A stretch of 64,000 bases of DNA from Niveomyces insectorum RCEF 264 (GCA_001636815.1 AZHD01000006.1:1313704-1377703); one strand, 5' to 3'; shown: positions 45,352 to 58,884, counted from the first letter of the stretch. Numbers and translations: made by a program. Notes: generated by a model not told the origin, from the letters alone.

Positions 45352-47671
45352 CGTACAGGACCAAGAACAAAAATGTAACGTCTAGCTTTGTTGAAGCGTA
45401 TTTAGAGACGCCGCCCTTTGTCTCCACGGCGCAATCTTCAGGCCAGCAAAGCTCCAGGAGCTTCTATTACCGACTCCGTGGACTTGGATTGATCAGCAGG
45501 GCCGTTGGTAGGCTGCTTTCGAGTTTCATTCGTGCATCTCATTTCTGAAGACCTCTGTAGGCGAGGGGGGTGTGTCCGGATAGATATATAACATGGCGAG
45601 TCATTCTTGGGGGGGCAGGCAATGGACGGATAAGGGCAGCTCAAATGGAGCTTTCAATACAAGCTGTGTATGCATGCACCTATGCTACATACTGTACAGC
45701 GTATTGCGCTTGGGATATGCGGGCGTAACGGCCACCGCCGTGAAGCGAAGGGAGGGAAAAAGGCGGGAAAAACCAGTTGTGTTGGATGCAGGGTATGGAA
45801 AGCGGGCACATGCAGCACAAGGCACACGACCGCCGTGTGGAAGTCCACATTTACGGGCTGCACATCTTTACTCTTTTGGAATAGGCTTGAACGACGCCGA
45901 AAGCAGGGAAATGAACGAGTGTAAAAAAGGCACGAGTCTCCGCTCCTTTCCATCCATGAATCACATCGACGACGCCTCACATCCTGCGTCGTTAGTGAGT
46001 TCTTTTTTTGCAATCTTGCGTCAATAGTTTTTTCCAGCGTTGTTGACTTTGATCTTGAAGACCAAAAGAACCACAGACGCAAAAGTTAGGTTTCTGATGC
46101 ATCCTTACACTCTGTACATCTCAGCGGAGGAAGGATGAGAGTTGTTTTCGTTTAACAGGGGTGGGATAGGCAGACCAGGCCTTGACTCCGCCCTTAATCC
46201 ATAGAACAACCCTACAGTTCTACTCGGTGCTACTCTGCTGAAAAACGAAAGAAAAGAAAAGCAAGAAAGAAAAAAGAAAAAAATCAATATTGTCGGGTCT
46301 GTTATCGCGACAAGGAAGATGAATGCGGAAGGTACGGGCGGGACGCCCCATCGTCCAGCTCCCGTTATCGCGATTCGGGTCTGACTTGGCCAATCAGAGT
46401 TGTGCATTTACAGCTCCCCTGTCTTGTGCCGGGTTGGGAAGGTGCGGAGATGGTTGCAGTTGGGACCTCTTGATAGCGGTTTTCCGTCTTTTTCGGGAGA
46501 CGCCGTCGAGCGTGCGTTTTCCGTATGGGCACGTATTTGAATGTATCTTGTGCATTTCCGTCTTTTCTTCGATCGAGAGGTTGGGTTCGCTTCACCGCCT
46601 GCATCTGAAAATCCTCGGGACAAAGGAATAGCTGTTGGATGTATATGTTTGAAAACAGAGAAAGGAACTCGAAGAAGATGAAAGAAAAATAGCGAAAAGA
46701 AGAAAAAGAATTCTTTCTGTCTATTTTTTTTTCTTCAGTTGTCTTTTTTATTTTCTGCTTTTGTTGAATACTCATGGTTTGTCTGACTTGCCCAGTCAGC
46801 GAATCATGAACCCTTGGCCGTTTCGAGCAGATCACAACATGGAAGGGATCGGGAAAAAGAGAAAAAAGAAAAGAAGCCAGTTCTCCGTTCAGAGCCTTGG
46901 CTCCTTTATGAGATCGATTTTATTTCATAAATGATCGCAATAAGATTTACAGAGAAATGAAGGGCGTACGAAGTACAGTTAAGCTTTTCTCATCAGGCGG
47001 GAACCAACATGAGCAGTAAAGCTTGGCCTTTTTCCCTGTTTTGGATCTAAATGTAATAAGCAAAGACTTGATAAATAACAATCAAATCAAAGCTTTGATA
47101 GAACCAAAGGCCAGACCCAAACGGTCTATCATCTGCGAAACAAGTATGGATAACTTGTATAAAAGACTGAACGAACGCTGAAGTGCATGCAAGAGTTGAA
47201 TCAAAGAAGAACGTGGCTTTCTTTCAGTTTCTACAAAAAAAAACCATACTGTTTCTTCCGGTAGACATAAGGAAGAGATGTATCAGTGGGACAACAACGG
47301 AGACAGCAAATCGTCAAGCTCATAAATTTATCCCTTCTCTCGCAGCAGCGTAAGAGAAAGAAAACACCATCCGCAGGAGGACTACGCACAGGAACGCACT
47401 CGAGCACCAACGAATCAAAGGGAAACACGCCCATTGTGACACCGGCGGCGTAATTCAGATCATTTCAAAGCCAACGATGCGGACGTCAAGAGATGAAGCC
47501 AACTCCGTACAAAAACAAAGAAAGAAAGCACGCAGTTCCCAACGCTCGTCACAGCCAAAACTTCGTGTCGTAAATCCAAATCAAACCGTCATTTTGTTTC
47601 CCTCGCCGCCCTACATGTCTTCCTTGCTTTTCCGCTACCGCTTTTGGTTCCACCGTCTTTCCTTTTCAACA
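45352..47671. other. 2.3-kb intergenic region
   Basis: No supported gene. Contains A-rich and T-rich tracts near 46240-46290 and 46720-46760. The last few hundred bases are the 3' side of the following minus-strand transcription-factor gene. Confidence 0.5.
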
Positions 47672-50600
47672 TCAAAACCGAAAAAAATCCAAGTCGTGGT
47701 TGCGCCCTTCCTCCTCGTCCTCGGGCACCCGCAGCAGGTGGTTGCTCGCCTCGCCCACCGTCTTCTCCGCCGTCTTCACCAACCCGCTCAGACTCACGGG
47801 GCTGGGTGGATCCGGCTCGGCCGCCCCGTTCGCGTCGACCACGTCTGCGTTGTCTGCTGCGCGACCGTGGCCGCTGCTGCCACCCGTTGCGGCTGTTGCA
47901 GCCGTTGACCGGTCGTCGGCCATCGAGGCGTTGTCGCTGTTTTCGATGCGGTTTTTCTGCTCGGAGCCCGTTGCCGAACCGGTGGCGGCGGCCGCGGCGC
48001 CGGCCTTGGTGGCCTTGGTGGCCTTGCGCTCGGCCGCCTCCACAACAGAGTTGTTTTGCGGTGTGGCATCGGCCGTTGCGCTCAAGGACGATGAAGTTGG
48101 AGCCGTGGTCGTGGTGGTTGTCGCCGCTGTCCCTGTCGCGGTCGCGGTCGCGGTCACCGCCGCGGCTGCCGTCCCCTGAGCCGCTGCCGCCGCCATGGAC
48201 GACGGACCCACCAACCAGTCTGTCATGGGCATGTCGAACGCGCCATGGCCGTGCGGGTGGTGCGGACCACCGGGACCGCTACCGCCCGCCCCGTTCAACG
48301 CCCAGCTATCGTCTGACCCCGAGGGTACAAAGACGTAGTCGTCGAGCCCGCCCGTGCGGAGAACCGCCGCCGCATCGGCCCGGTCATCCGGCCCGTCGAG
48401 GTCGACCGCAAGCCCGCTCAAAAAATCGAGACTCAGCGAGCCCGTGGGATCCATGACGCCGCCACCGTCGCCGGCCGCTGACGAAAAGTAGGTGGCCATC
48501 ATCGGGTCGTGGGGGTGGTGGTTTTGGTGGTGGTGGTGCGCAGCTGTGGCTGCGGACGACGGGGCCAGACCGGCCATGGACGCTAGGCCTGGATGCCGCT
48601 GGTGGTGGTGATGGTGTTGGTGTTGGTTCATGAGAATGTGCGGGCCGCTGCCTGTGCTGAGCGCACCGAGCGAGGCGGGCGGCGTCGGCTGTGAGAAGAG
48701 GGGCGGCGGGGGCCGCGCAAAGTCGGACGCGCGGCGGCTGGTGGACGAGGGGCGCCGCTTTTTGAACGCTTGCACGGGTTCCCCGGCGTCGGCGTTTTCC
48801 CGCCGCGCCGGCAACACGCTGTATACGTCAATGCCGTTATTGCTGTTGCCACTGCCACCGGCCCCGCTGGTACCACCGCCGGTGCCGGCGCCGGCGCCTC
48901 CCGCGTGGTGTACCCCGTTCCCACCGGGCCCGTACCAGCCGCTGTGTGCGCCCCCGGGCGGCGTCATGTCGTTGTTTCCGGCATACGAGGAGGATGCGAC
49001 ACTGCCGGGTCGGCCGCTGACGCTGCTGTTGTTCATACTTGGGTGCATCGGGCCGCCGCCGCCGCCGGCTGCCACATACTCGGGCCCGTAGACGTCGCTG
49101 CGCAGCTGCTCGAGCACGGCCGTCAGCAGGTCGCTCATGCGCTGGGCCGGCTGGTATGTGTGGCTCATGTCGACGAGGGCGTACGACAGGATCTCGAGGT
49201 ACCCCAGGTACGAGCGGCGGTCGGCGTCGCTGCTCTGCTGGTAGGCGAGCGCCGCGATGAGCGCAATGGCGGCCGTGCCGGCGTGCTGGATGCTCGTGAT
49301 GCAGATGCGGCGGCCGTCAAAGCGCTGGCGGTGCTGCCAAAAGATGCGCGCCACGCGGATAGCCTGCTGCATGCAGATGCTGCGCGACAGCGTCGTGCGG
49401 CTGTCGTCGACGAGGCTGTGTGGGTCGCCCAGACCGAGCGTGTGGCTGCTGATGTTGTTGTGGTTGTTGTTCGAGGAGGTGTAGCCACTGGCTTGGCGGT
49501 TGTGGCTGCCGCCGCCCATGTAGTGCTGCTGCTGCTGCGACGGCAGCGGCGGCGGTGGCGGAAAGGCCATGCCGCTGGTGTACGTCTGGCTGCTGAAGGA
49601 ATCACGGCGGTGGGCCGACGGCGACGACGGACTCGGATGCGAGTGGGTGCTCGAGCCGCCGTCCGACGACGTCAAGATGGAGCCGTACTTGGCCCACGGC
49701 CGGTGCAGCAGGATCATGGAGACGTGGTACTGCTGGTGCAGCAGGAAGAAACTCAGCGGCGCCGCCTTGATGTTGGCCGGCTTCCACGTGAGGTGGTCGG
49801 GCAGGCGCCGGTACCAGTTCTGCAGCTGGCGGTCGAGGCTGATGACGTGCAGGTAGGCGCTCTCTTCCGCGTCGTTGGCGGCAAAGATGCTGCTGCGGTC
49901 GCCGCCGCCGCCGCCGCCGCCAAGACCACCGCCGTGGCCACCACCACCCCCACCGCCGCCGTAGCCGCTGCCGGCAAACGGCATGATCGCCGCAAAGTTG
50001 GCCAGGGCACCGCCGGGACCACCGCCGCTGTGGCCGCCGCCGCCGCCGCGGCCCGTTCCGTTGTCGCCCAACTTGTGCAGGTCGCGCGTCTCCACGATCT
50101 TGCCCGCCAGCTCCATCAGCTCAAAGAGGTACTCGTAGATCTCTTCGCAGCTCATCTTGGCGGGCACGCGGCGGCTGCTGCTGCTGCTGCTGCCGTTTCC
50201 CTCTAGGTCAACGTTGTTGTTGTTGTCCGCAAAGGAAAACGACGCCATCAGCGAAAACCGCTTCGTCAGCAGGTCCATGCCGATGTCCTGGCTTTTGATG
50301 CTCGTGGGCCGGCCCAGGAACAGCGCCCAGTACTTGTCGATGACGATGGCGGCCTTCATGACCATGTGGCGGATGTCGACCTCCTGGTCGGTCATGTCGC
50401 CGCTGCGGTAGTCGAGGTGCAGGCCAATGTCAAAGGCGAGCCGGTTGGCCATGCCCGAGTACATCCAGCCCGTGTTGTCGCGGCCGACGCCGCACTCGAG
50501 GTCGCCCAGCAGCAGCAGGGCCTGCACGCTGGGTATGCCGCCGGGCCGCTCCAGCTCAATGTCCAGCATGTACTTGGCCTCGCGCTGCAGCGTGCTCTCG

Positions 50601-52157
50601 CGGTTGCCGAGGCTGATCTTTTTGATGTCGTCGCGGCTGCGGTCGGCGAAGCGGTAGCCCATGGCGAGCACGGTGATGTGCAGGAAGGACGAGTAGAACT
50701 TGGCGTTTTGGGTCTCGCGGCTGGTCTCAAAGGCCTCGCGGTCGAGCACGTAGATGACGTCGTTGTAGTACGCCCAGAAGCAGTGCAGGAGGTAGTCGTG
50801 CGTGGCCGTGGTCAGCGAGCGGATGATGCGCTCGGCGCGGCGGACCTGCTCGGGCGGCTCGCGCGAGTCTGTGGCGTCGCCGCACTCGGCGTATACGTGG
50901 CTGTTGGCCGTGGGGCCGAAGAAGCGCAGGCGGCCGGACAGCTGGTCGAACGAGAGGTTGCCCTTGGTCGACAGCAGGCGCTGCACAATGTCCTCCTTTT
51001 TGGGGTCGAGGTTGCGGAAGGGCGACGTCTCCTTGAGCATGCCCGCGGGCAGCATGGTCGCCGCGTGCGGCGTCGGCTGCTGCTGCTGCTGCTGAGGGTA
51101 GCCCTGTAGACTGTGTTGGCTGTGGTGGCTGTGTGAGAGCATGACACTGTTGGTGGGCATGCTGCCGGCAGCGGCAGCAGCAGCGGAGATGGTGGCCGTG
51201 GTGGCCGTGCCCATTCCGATATCTGGGTTCAAGAGGAATCCGCCCTCCAGGTTGGGGTCCCGGTCGTGCATGTGGTAGTCGTCGGGACCCGGTGCGGACT
51301 CCGGCGGCGACGTGTCGTCCAGGGAGGGTGAGCCGTAATCGCTACTCAGATTGGGCTGGCCGCCGCCGCCGTTGGTGAGGTGTGTGGCGGCGGCAAAGTA
51401 AGGCTGGGCCTGGGCCTGGGGGGTGCTGGCGAGCAAGTCGGACGAGCTTCCGAGCAACTGGTCTTGTTGGGGTGGCTGGGGCTGTTGCTGTGCTTGGAGT
51501 TGTTGCGCCCGCTCGTGTTCCTGCTCAAACAGCTGTTGCTGTTGCTGTTGCTGTTGCTGCGGTTGCTGTTTCTGGTCTTGTTGTTGTTGCTGCTGCTGTG
51601 GATGCTGACAGTGACGGGTCATGCTCGCCGGCTGGGTCTCGTCGCCGGATTGTGGTTGTTTGGATTGGCCGTCCTGCCTCGTCTTGGGCGGGTGCACGGC
51701 GGGGGGTGGGACGACGCCACGGTCCACCAGCATGCTCTCAAGCAGGCTGATTCGGTCCGACAGAGACGACATGTAGGCTTTGGAGATGGGTCTGGAGCCG
51801 TGGGACCAGAAGGAGTCAGCAAAAGTACGACCGCATCGTCGTCCTCCTCCTCGTTCCGAAGAAAAACAATCCCCAATAAAAAATCTTGAAGAACTGCACT
51901 CACCGTCGTCGCTCGTCGTCGTTTTTGATGACGCACTCTGTGCCCGCCCGCTTGCATTGAGTGCACTCGGCTTCGCCTTTGGGCACGACACAACGGATCC
52001 GGCGGTCCCGGCAGGATGCGCAGGCAACGGAGGCGCGGTGGCGGACCTGCTGCTTGCTGTGCCGGGCTGTGTGGCCGCGGCCCGACACGTTCTCCTGGTG
52101 GACGACGCCGCTGGAGTCGTCAGACTGGGTGTGCTTGCCTTCGTCGGCAGAGGCCAT
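47672..52157 (-). CDS. Zn2Cys6 fungal transcription factor, very long
   Basis: Two exons, 52157-51904 and 51791-47672, with a 112-bp GTGAGT..CAG intron, give 1457 residues. The zinc cluster lies at 46-75 with spacing C-X2-C-X6-C-X8-C-X2-C-X6-C (CASCRDRRIRC ... CTQCKRAGTEC), and the intron falls just after it, a common arrangement. RPISKAYMSSLSDRISLLES is the linker and coiled-coil dimer element. A fungal-specific transcription factor domain spans about 420-1000 (HCFWAYYNDVIYVLDREAF, GLHLDYRSGD, KYWALFLGRPTSI). The rest is low complexity: Gln-rich (about 130-180), Gly-, His-, Ala/Thr-rich, typical of activation regions. Such nuclear factors bind CGG-type sites and regulate metabolic genes. I cannot name the orthologue. 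The start at 52157 is the first ATG; an upstream GTG is ignored. Confidence 0.88.
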
Positions 52158-52810
52158 TGTGGTGGGCACGAGGTATGTTCGTTATGTTAATATCCGAGTG
52201 GAGGATGAAAGCATATATATATATAAGTGACCAGGAGAAGGATGCTAGCGAGTAAGACGAAACTCCGTCCCAATGATTCGTATTGCTGGGTTGTTTTTTT
52301 TCTCTTTTGTCCGTATATCTTGCCGTGCTCGTTTGTACCGTCATTCAGTGACGGCCGTGGATCGGGAGAGAACTTGGCAACGGCATGACTGACCGAACAG
52401 TGCTGTGATGGAGGTTGAAGAGTGCGAAGCAGTCGATCGCAATCAACGGTTTCGGTGCAACAACAAATTATAAATCAAGCAATTGGGTTGCTCAAGTTTG
52501 TAAGAACGATGGAGCAATTATCAGATGTCGTTTAGATTTCTGAGATCTTGTGCAGAATGATCGTTCTATGTATATAAAAAAAAGACGTAAAGAAAGAGAG
52601 AGAAAAAAGGGGGGGAAGCAATAACGATTCACAACGAACCCCCAAATTACAAGAAGGGCAGTGCGGAGAAAAGAAAGGAAGGGCAATGCGAGCAAAGACA
52701 ACACACCGCGCCTTGGTGTGTGGGAAGCAGGGTCGTCACGGAAAACTTAGCAAAAAGAAAAGGACAAGATTGGAGGAAGACAACATGGGAAAAGCCGGAA
52801 GGTCTATTTT

Positions 52811-52812
<2 letters not shown>

Positions 52813-52849
<37 letters not shown>

Positions 52850-52859
52850 CTTGTCCTTG
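52813..52859. repeat. Poly(T) tract of 47 bases
   Basis: An uninterrupted run of T after CC and before CTTGTCC. Could be a retroposon poly(A) tail read from the minus strand or a simple repeat; its exact length may be affected by sequencing error. Confidence 0.9.
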
Positions 52860-53359
52860 CTTCGACGGGGCATAGACTTGTCTGGCCTTCCCCATACGTG
52901 TGCATATTTGGACGGCCGTGAATAAGTACTTGCTTCGTCCATCTCTTCTTTTGTCTTTCGCCTTTCCTCTTTCTCTCTCCCCTGTCCTCCGCAAAGGCCC
53001 GTCAAGATGAGCACATTCTTGGCCTTCCCCCCCACAACGACAATCGCCGCCCTCTCCGAATCCGGGGTAACGACGAGAAGGCCGCGCGCCGCCCAAGAGG
53101 GAAGACCATGACACGATGAAAAAGAACCACACACAAACAATGGCTTGTTCTAACTCAAGCAGCTAGTGCACCCAAACATCCTAGACCAAGAACATGTCGG
53201 GGTGTGATGACCCCCCCCTTTTCTTTTGCCCCCTTCCCCATAGTTTGCCCCAGGCAAAGGAGCTAGCCGGGGGACTAGTCCAATTGATGGACGGTCTTGG
53301 GTCTTGTTGGAGCCGTTGGGGCGTCGCGGGCGTCGCGGGCATTGGCAGCATGAGCACGA

Positions 53360-53403
53360 GTACGGAGTAATACACGAGACGTCTATTCCGTACTACTCCG
53401 TAC
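53360..53403. repeat. Inverted repeat GTACGGAGTA / TACTCCGTAC
   Basis: Perfect 10-bp arms at 53360-53369 and 53394-53403 around a 24-base loop. A related hairpin (TACTCTGTA / TACGGAGTA, one mismatch) is at 55371-55394. Confidence 0.7.
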
Positions 53404-56400
53404 CATCGTTATGGCGTACATCCAAGCATATGGTTGCCTTTTTGTGACCACCCGTCTAGCGTTGGCCAAGCAGTCTACGGACCACGTCGAACGAGAAAAG
53501 GGGCAACGGATGAAAGAGCAGAAAAGGGTCGTGAACGGTACGACTACGGGGTATGACGGGTTACCTTGGACGTGATAAAATAAGGCTGAGAAGCAGTGCT
53601 GGGAGCGGGTTGCATCGGGGTGTCGGATATGCAAAAGCCAGCAGGGTCGTCGGAAGCGAAGCGACCAACTTTTAAAAAAGATACACGCGTGGCTGCTGTC
53701 CCAAACATGCCCGTGGGAAGAAAGTAGTAATACTCTCTGTACATGTTCTGTTCCTGTTGGAGAAGTTTTGTGTGATGCGCCGTCTTCGCATATGGTTGCA
53801 TTTTATCGGAACGAGTAATCCTACGGGTCTTTTCCTTCATTTCATTTTTTCCTTTTTTCTTCTTCTTTTTTACATCATTGTTTTATACGACAAGGAGAGC
53901 ACATTCAAAGTACATTTCAAAGAGGTCCTGTATTGCTTACCATCCTGAAGCTGCATTAGCGTCTTCATCAAAAAAAAGAATCTCTGATGAAAAAAGAAAG
54001 CCGTCTTCTTACGGGCCATCGGCCGAATTCGATGGAATGAATAAAAGCATCCAGAAAGTCTTAGCTGTGTTGCTAGCGTGGGAGAGAAGAGGAAACAATC
54101 AAAGGGAGAGACATGCGAGCAAACGAGATGAGCAGTGTAGACAAGAAGAGGTGTCCTCATGTGACGTGCATAACTAAAAGCAAGCAACGCATTTACGTAC
54201 TTCGCACTGCCCTGCACAATTTGGATGTCCGTCAGCCTTGCCTTTCATTGGGCCAGAGAAACTGGGCTATGTTTTTATACGGGGGGACGCAGAACCGACC
54301 GCGAAAAGAACTCGCCAATACATATACCAAGAAAACAACGCCGTACAACTAGAAGCCAGCCAACGACGCCCATGCATGGCAGTGCCAGACGCTAAAAAAC
54401 GGAGCACGGACTCTTGCGATGTCCGTTGTCGTCGTCTGGTCCCTTCTTCGTTGCTCGCTCGGCCGGTACGGAGCTTTAGCGAGTTTTTCTTTTTTCTTTC
54501 GTTTTTTTCCTTTTTTTTTTTTCTTCAGCCCACGCTAATGGTGTGGAGATATATTGGTCAGGTTCTAGTGTGGCGTCACCGCAGGGCATGAGATACAAAA
54601 GAGAGCAAAAAAAATAAGAAAAGAAATCAGTCACTGAACAAGGCGTTTGTGGCATCGTGTGATCTTGTGATCGGCAGCGCCGGACGGAAAGAAAAAAAAA
54701 TCAAAGACTCTCCGTAATAAGAATCCATCAACAAGAAAACCCAACAGGCAGCTTAGACCGTAAACCTCGTACGAGATTTGATACGAAATACATTTGTGGG
54801 ATGGGTTGACATCAATAGCCAGCATGCAATGGTTCCTTAAATCAAAGAATTGTATCTCTTCCGTTTCTCCTTCGTCCGGTTACTTCGGGGCAACCACCGC
54901 CATGTCCTTGACAGGCAATTCCCTCCGTTCATTCGACGTTCTTCTAAACGCTGAAGAAGCAAAGACTTCTGGACAGAAGATCAACGCCCATGCAACCCCC
55001 CTTCTCATGCAGCCTCCACGCGCCCGCCATGCCTCCCTTCCCTCCCTTCCCCCCCTTCCCAGGTCCCACCTCCACACGCATCCCTTGGCTTTCCCCATGG
55101 CACCGGCGGTTTTGTTCTTCTCCACACTGGCCAGGAGGGGCAATGTATCTTTTTGTCGTCTTACCCCGGCAATAGAGCTGATGGACCCCGCAGCCTTCTC
55201 GACCTTTGTGTGCCTCGCCGCCTCTCCAACCGGTATATTGCCGAGGTAATAACGCGCGGAGAGCCGCCTCAAAGAGGGGAAAACCAAGAGTGTTCCTAGT
55301 TCTCCATTAACATGTTCTGAGCAATTTGCTTGAAGGATCCGCGATGTTGGGTCGTAATCTGTGTACTTCGTACTCTGTATGGGCATACGGAGTAATATGC
55401 TATGGAGCCCCCAGGGGGAACCCCCATCGCTGGCACTGCACAGAGCCAACAGCAGTCGTGCGTTGGTAGCGCGCAAAGGTACAAACGAAGCTTGGCACCA
55501 TTTGGTTCGTCCGGTTTGTTGAATCATTCCCAGGAGAGAGAAAGAAAAAACGAAAATTCCGGGGAGAGCGCCGAAACAGCTTCGGCGTCCTTCCGCCCTT
55601 TCTTCTCGTTTCCCCTTTCGTCTCGTGGAATCAACACAAGGTCCCGTAGGGGTTCATTTAAGCTGGAAATTTATTGCAAGGAGACTGTGTAATATAAAAA
55701 TCATAAGAGTATTGAACTCTGTATATACAAAAATTAAAAAACGAAGACGACCAAAGCAAGTGACACGACGGAGCTTCCTCCTCTTTCTGAACCTGGCGGA
55801 GCGCACAATCCCTCTTCTTTGGCATGACAACCTCTGTTTCAAGAGCTGGTTGGCTGTTCTGGAAGAATTGTGACGAGTGTGAACCAACCGCAAGGGGATG
55901 GAAGGCAAAACCAACAAATTTGAAAAACCGGGGTGGTACTCCGAAAGGATGCCGGAATGCGACGGCAAAGACAAACCCAGGGAACAAAAAAAGTAAAATC
56001 TCCGAATGGACAGAAACGACAACGGGCAATGATTCAGCGCAACCGAAAAAAAAATAGTAAAAAACCAGACCGAACGGATGATGAGTGATTCGAAATTGTC
56101 TGCCTTGAGCGGAAAGCGAAACAAAGAGGGGGGAAAGGAAGGCGAGGAACAACAAGCGAGCAGAAAAGGACTATCATTTTTTCATTTTTTCCTTTTTTTT
56201 TTGGCGAAGCGACAAGAAGGGCGAAACAACCGAATCGGAGGTCACACGGGGTCTAGCCCTTTCTTTTCTTTCTTGTCTTTTCTCGCTTTCATTTCTGGAC
56301 GCGCGGTCTCCGCTTGTGTCGAAAAGGCCTTTTTTCTTTTCTTTGTTTCTCACGACCGAGCTCGGATCGACTTGGATTTGGTTCCCTCTCTCATTATTCT

Positions 56401-56594
56401 TCTCATCGCCGGTGTTAACCGTTTTGTAGTCGTTGCCATTGGTATGCGCTCGCATGCGTCCATTGCGTGATGCGATCGGGTCCGTTCGTCTCGTTCGATG
56501 GTCGTCGTCCTCCATCGTCCTCGTATCCTTTTCTTCGTGTCGGCTCGTCTCACTCCCCTCGTCCTGCCTTCGCCGGGATGTCCTATCTCGCTCC

Positions 56595-58884
56595 CTACTC
56601 CACATCCCATGCGGAATCCTCGTTGCGGACGTAGGTCGCCAAGCCGTTGACGTCTTTGGTCACGTTCGCCTTGACCTCGCCGTTGCCCAGGTAGGCAAAC
56701 CGGTTGCCGTAGCGGTAGCGGATGTTGTAGTCTTCGTAGCGCGGAGTCTTAATCGTCTTGAGGAAGTGGATGGTCTATTGCGAACAAAAGGACATGCATT
56801 AGCGGCACGTTAGAGAAAGGAGGAGAAGGGGAAAAGGGAAAAAAGGCGAGCGAAAAAGCGAAGGACAACAATGAGGTAAACGGGAAAACATGATGGAAAA
56901 AAAGAAATTAAGGGAAAAGAAAAGGGAAAAGGGCAGCGAGAAAAAAAAAAAAAAAGAGAAAAGACAAGGACAAACACGTAAAAACAAGAAACCAAAAAAA
57001 AAAGAAACTTACGCAGCCCGGCCACAGGTAGATGCGGTTCTTGATCTTGCCGTCCTTAAACCAACTCCGGCACTCCTCCTGGAAGACGGTCGTCTTGTGG
57101 AACTCGTCAAAGTGCGCGTAGATGTCGTCCACCGCTTCCTGCTGCACGTCGATCGAGCGGATGTTCTCGTGCTGGATCTTCTTCATCATCTGCACCGCGT
57201 ACTCCACCGTCGTCTCGATCGACGGCAGCAGCGTGCCCGACGACCACGTCGCGCCGGGGCCCACGATCGTGTAGTAGTTGGGGAACCGCGGCGCCGACAC
57301 GCCCAGGTACAAGTTGACGCGGTCGCCCCAGTCCTCGTCGAGCGTCGTGCCGGCGTCGTTGATCAGCCGGAACGCCGGCCGGAACGCCACCTTGAACCCC
57401 GTCGCGCACACAATCACGTCCAGCTTGTGCAGCTGCCCGTCCGCCGTCACGATCCCCTCCTTGGTGACCCGGCTCAGGTCGCCAAACACGGGCGTCACGT
57501 TGGGCTTGACGAGCGCCTCGAGGTAGCCGTCGCCCGGCGAGATGCGGCGGCAGCCCGGCGCCCACTTGGGGATGATGAACTTCTTCAGGTCCTCGTGGCC
57601 CGGCCCGATGCGCCGCTCCATCTCCTCCGTGATGACCTTGCGGAAGTGGTTCGACATGGCCGACCCTTGCTGGTACATGCCGAACAGCGAGTTGATCTCG
57701 GCCTCGATGCGGCGCCGGAACTGCAGGTGGTACGCCGGGTCGTCGCGGAACCGCTGCTTCTCCTCCTCGCTGAACGTGTACTGGCGCTCGCCCTCGCTGC
57801 TCTGCGAGCCCTTGCGCAGGTCGTTGTCCAGCACGCCGGCGCCAAACGGCGGCGAGATCCACGTCGGCGACCGCATGAACACCTTGAGGTGGTCCACAAC
57901 GCGCTGCAGCGACGGCACGATCTGCACGCTCGTCGAGCCCGTGCCGATGACGCCGACGGCCTTGCCGGCAAAGTCGACGCTGTGGTCCCAGTGCGCCGAG
58001 TGCATCACGGGGCCCGCAAAGTCGTGCAGGCCCTCGATGTCGGGCCACACCCAGTTGTTGAGGATGCCCGTGCCGTTGATGAGCACGTGGCTCCAGTCCT
58101 GCCAGGTCGCGCGGGTCTGCTGGTCCTCGAGCGTGATCGCCCAGATGCCGCGGTCCTCGTGCCAGCGGGCCTCGACGACGCGCGTGTTGACCTTGATGTA
58201 CTTGCGCGTGCCGTAGCGTTCGATGACCGAGTCAAAGTAGCGGCGGATCTCGTCGCCGTAGGCGTAGTAGTGCGACCAGTCCGGTTTGGGGTCCCAGCTA
58301 AAGGTATACAGGTGTGCTGGGATCTACGATGGTGCACCGGGTTGTCAGTGTCTCGTCTCACCGTCAAATCTGTGTGATCCCCTTTGCGTTTTCGTGTCCG
58401 TGCCGGAACAATACTTACATCGCACGCAACACCGGGGTAGCTGTGGGCGAAGTTGTTAGCTCATTTACGGGCCCTCCACCATCATCTTGTTCTGAAGGGT
58501 GTAGATGATAAAATAAAAATAAAATAAAATAAAAGCAAGTAACATACGTATTCTCAACCCAGGTGCCACCAGGTACCTCATTCTTCTCGAAGAGGGTCAG
58601 CTCCCAGCTGCCAGGAACCATGTTTTTCTCCTATTTCGTCCCGTTAACTATGTGATTTGCTGCGGAATATACAAACGGAAGGAGAAAAGTCGAGAGCGCA
58701 CCATCTTGTAAGCGAGGCAAATGCCCGAAGCACCGGCACCGATGCAGGCTACCCGCAGCTTGGTCGGCTTCGAGTGGTACTGCTGCAGTACCCGGTACGG
58801 GGTGGCCATCTCGGGGTAGGAGAAGTCGTTGGCACCGGTGGGATCGGGCTTGCTGCCGTTCGTGATACCGTTTGTGGAGCCCAT
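56595..58884 (-). CDS. Flavin-dependent Baeyer-Villiger monooxygenase
   Basis: Five exons, 58884-58702, 58630-58548, 58440-58419, 58323-57013 and 56774-56595, give 592 residues. The FAD Rossmann motif is IGAGASGICLAYK near 48-60, the NADPH one is GVIGTGSTSVQI near 220, and between them sits FAGPVMHSAHW near 197, an exact FxGxxxHxxxW fingerprint of Baeyer-Villiger monooxygenases. These use NADPH and O2 to insert oxygen next to a ketone, giving an ester or lactone. EVPGGTWVENTYPGVACD and FSWDPKPDWSHYYAYGDEI also match the family. The N-terminus MGSTNGITNG precedes a short leader. All splice sites are GT..AG; the third exon has 22 nt and the last intron (238 bp) is full of A/T homopolymers. Cytosolic. 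Substrate unknown; fungal members act on steroids, cyclic ketones or polyketides. Confidence 0.92.

Larger units (their letters stand above)
52158..56594. other. 4.4-kb intergenic region with homopolymer tracts and hairpins
   Basis: No gene I can call with confidence. Overlapping open frames on both strands at 54794-55527 (up to 215 codons, minus strand) have no recognisable motif. Notable sequence: a 47-base T run at 52813, T-rich tracts near 54500 and 56180, and inverted repeats built on TACGGAGTA at 53360-53403 and 55371-55394. The region is long enough to include large 5' leaders of the transcription-factor gene. Confidence 0.45.

Noticed and set aside
48770..50206. 478-codon plus-strand open frame
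   Set aside because: Mirror of the GC-rich transcription-factor exon; low-complexity Ala/Val/Arg composition and no start context or domain.
54794..55527. Overlapping open frames of 151 (plus) and 215 (minus) codons
   Set aside because: They overlap each other on opposite strands, have no motifs, and neither has clear codon preference. The minus one is worth a transcript check but cannot be called.
56890..58377. 495-codon plus-strand open frame
   Set aside because: Complement of the Baeyer-Villiger monooxygenase exon 4, beginning in an intron homopolymer; no motif.
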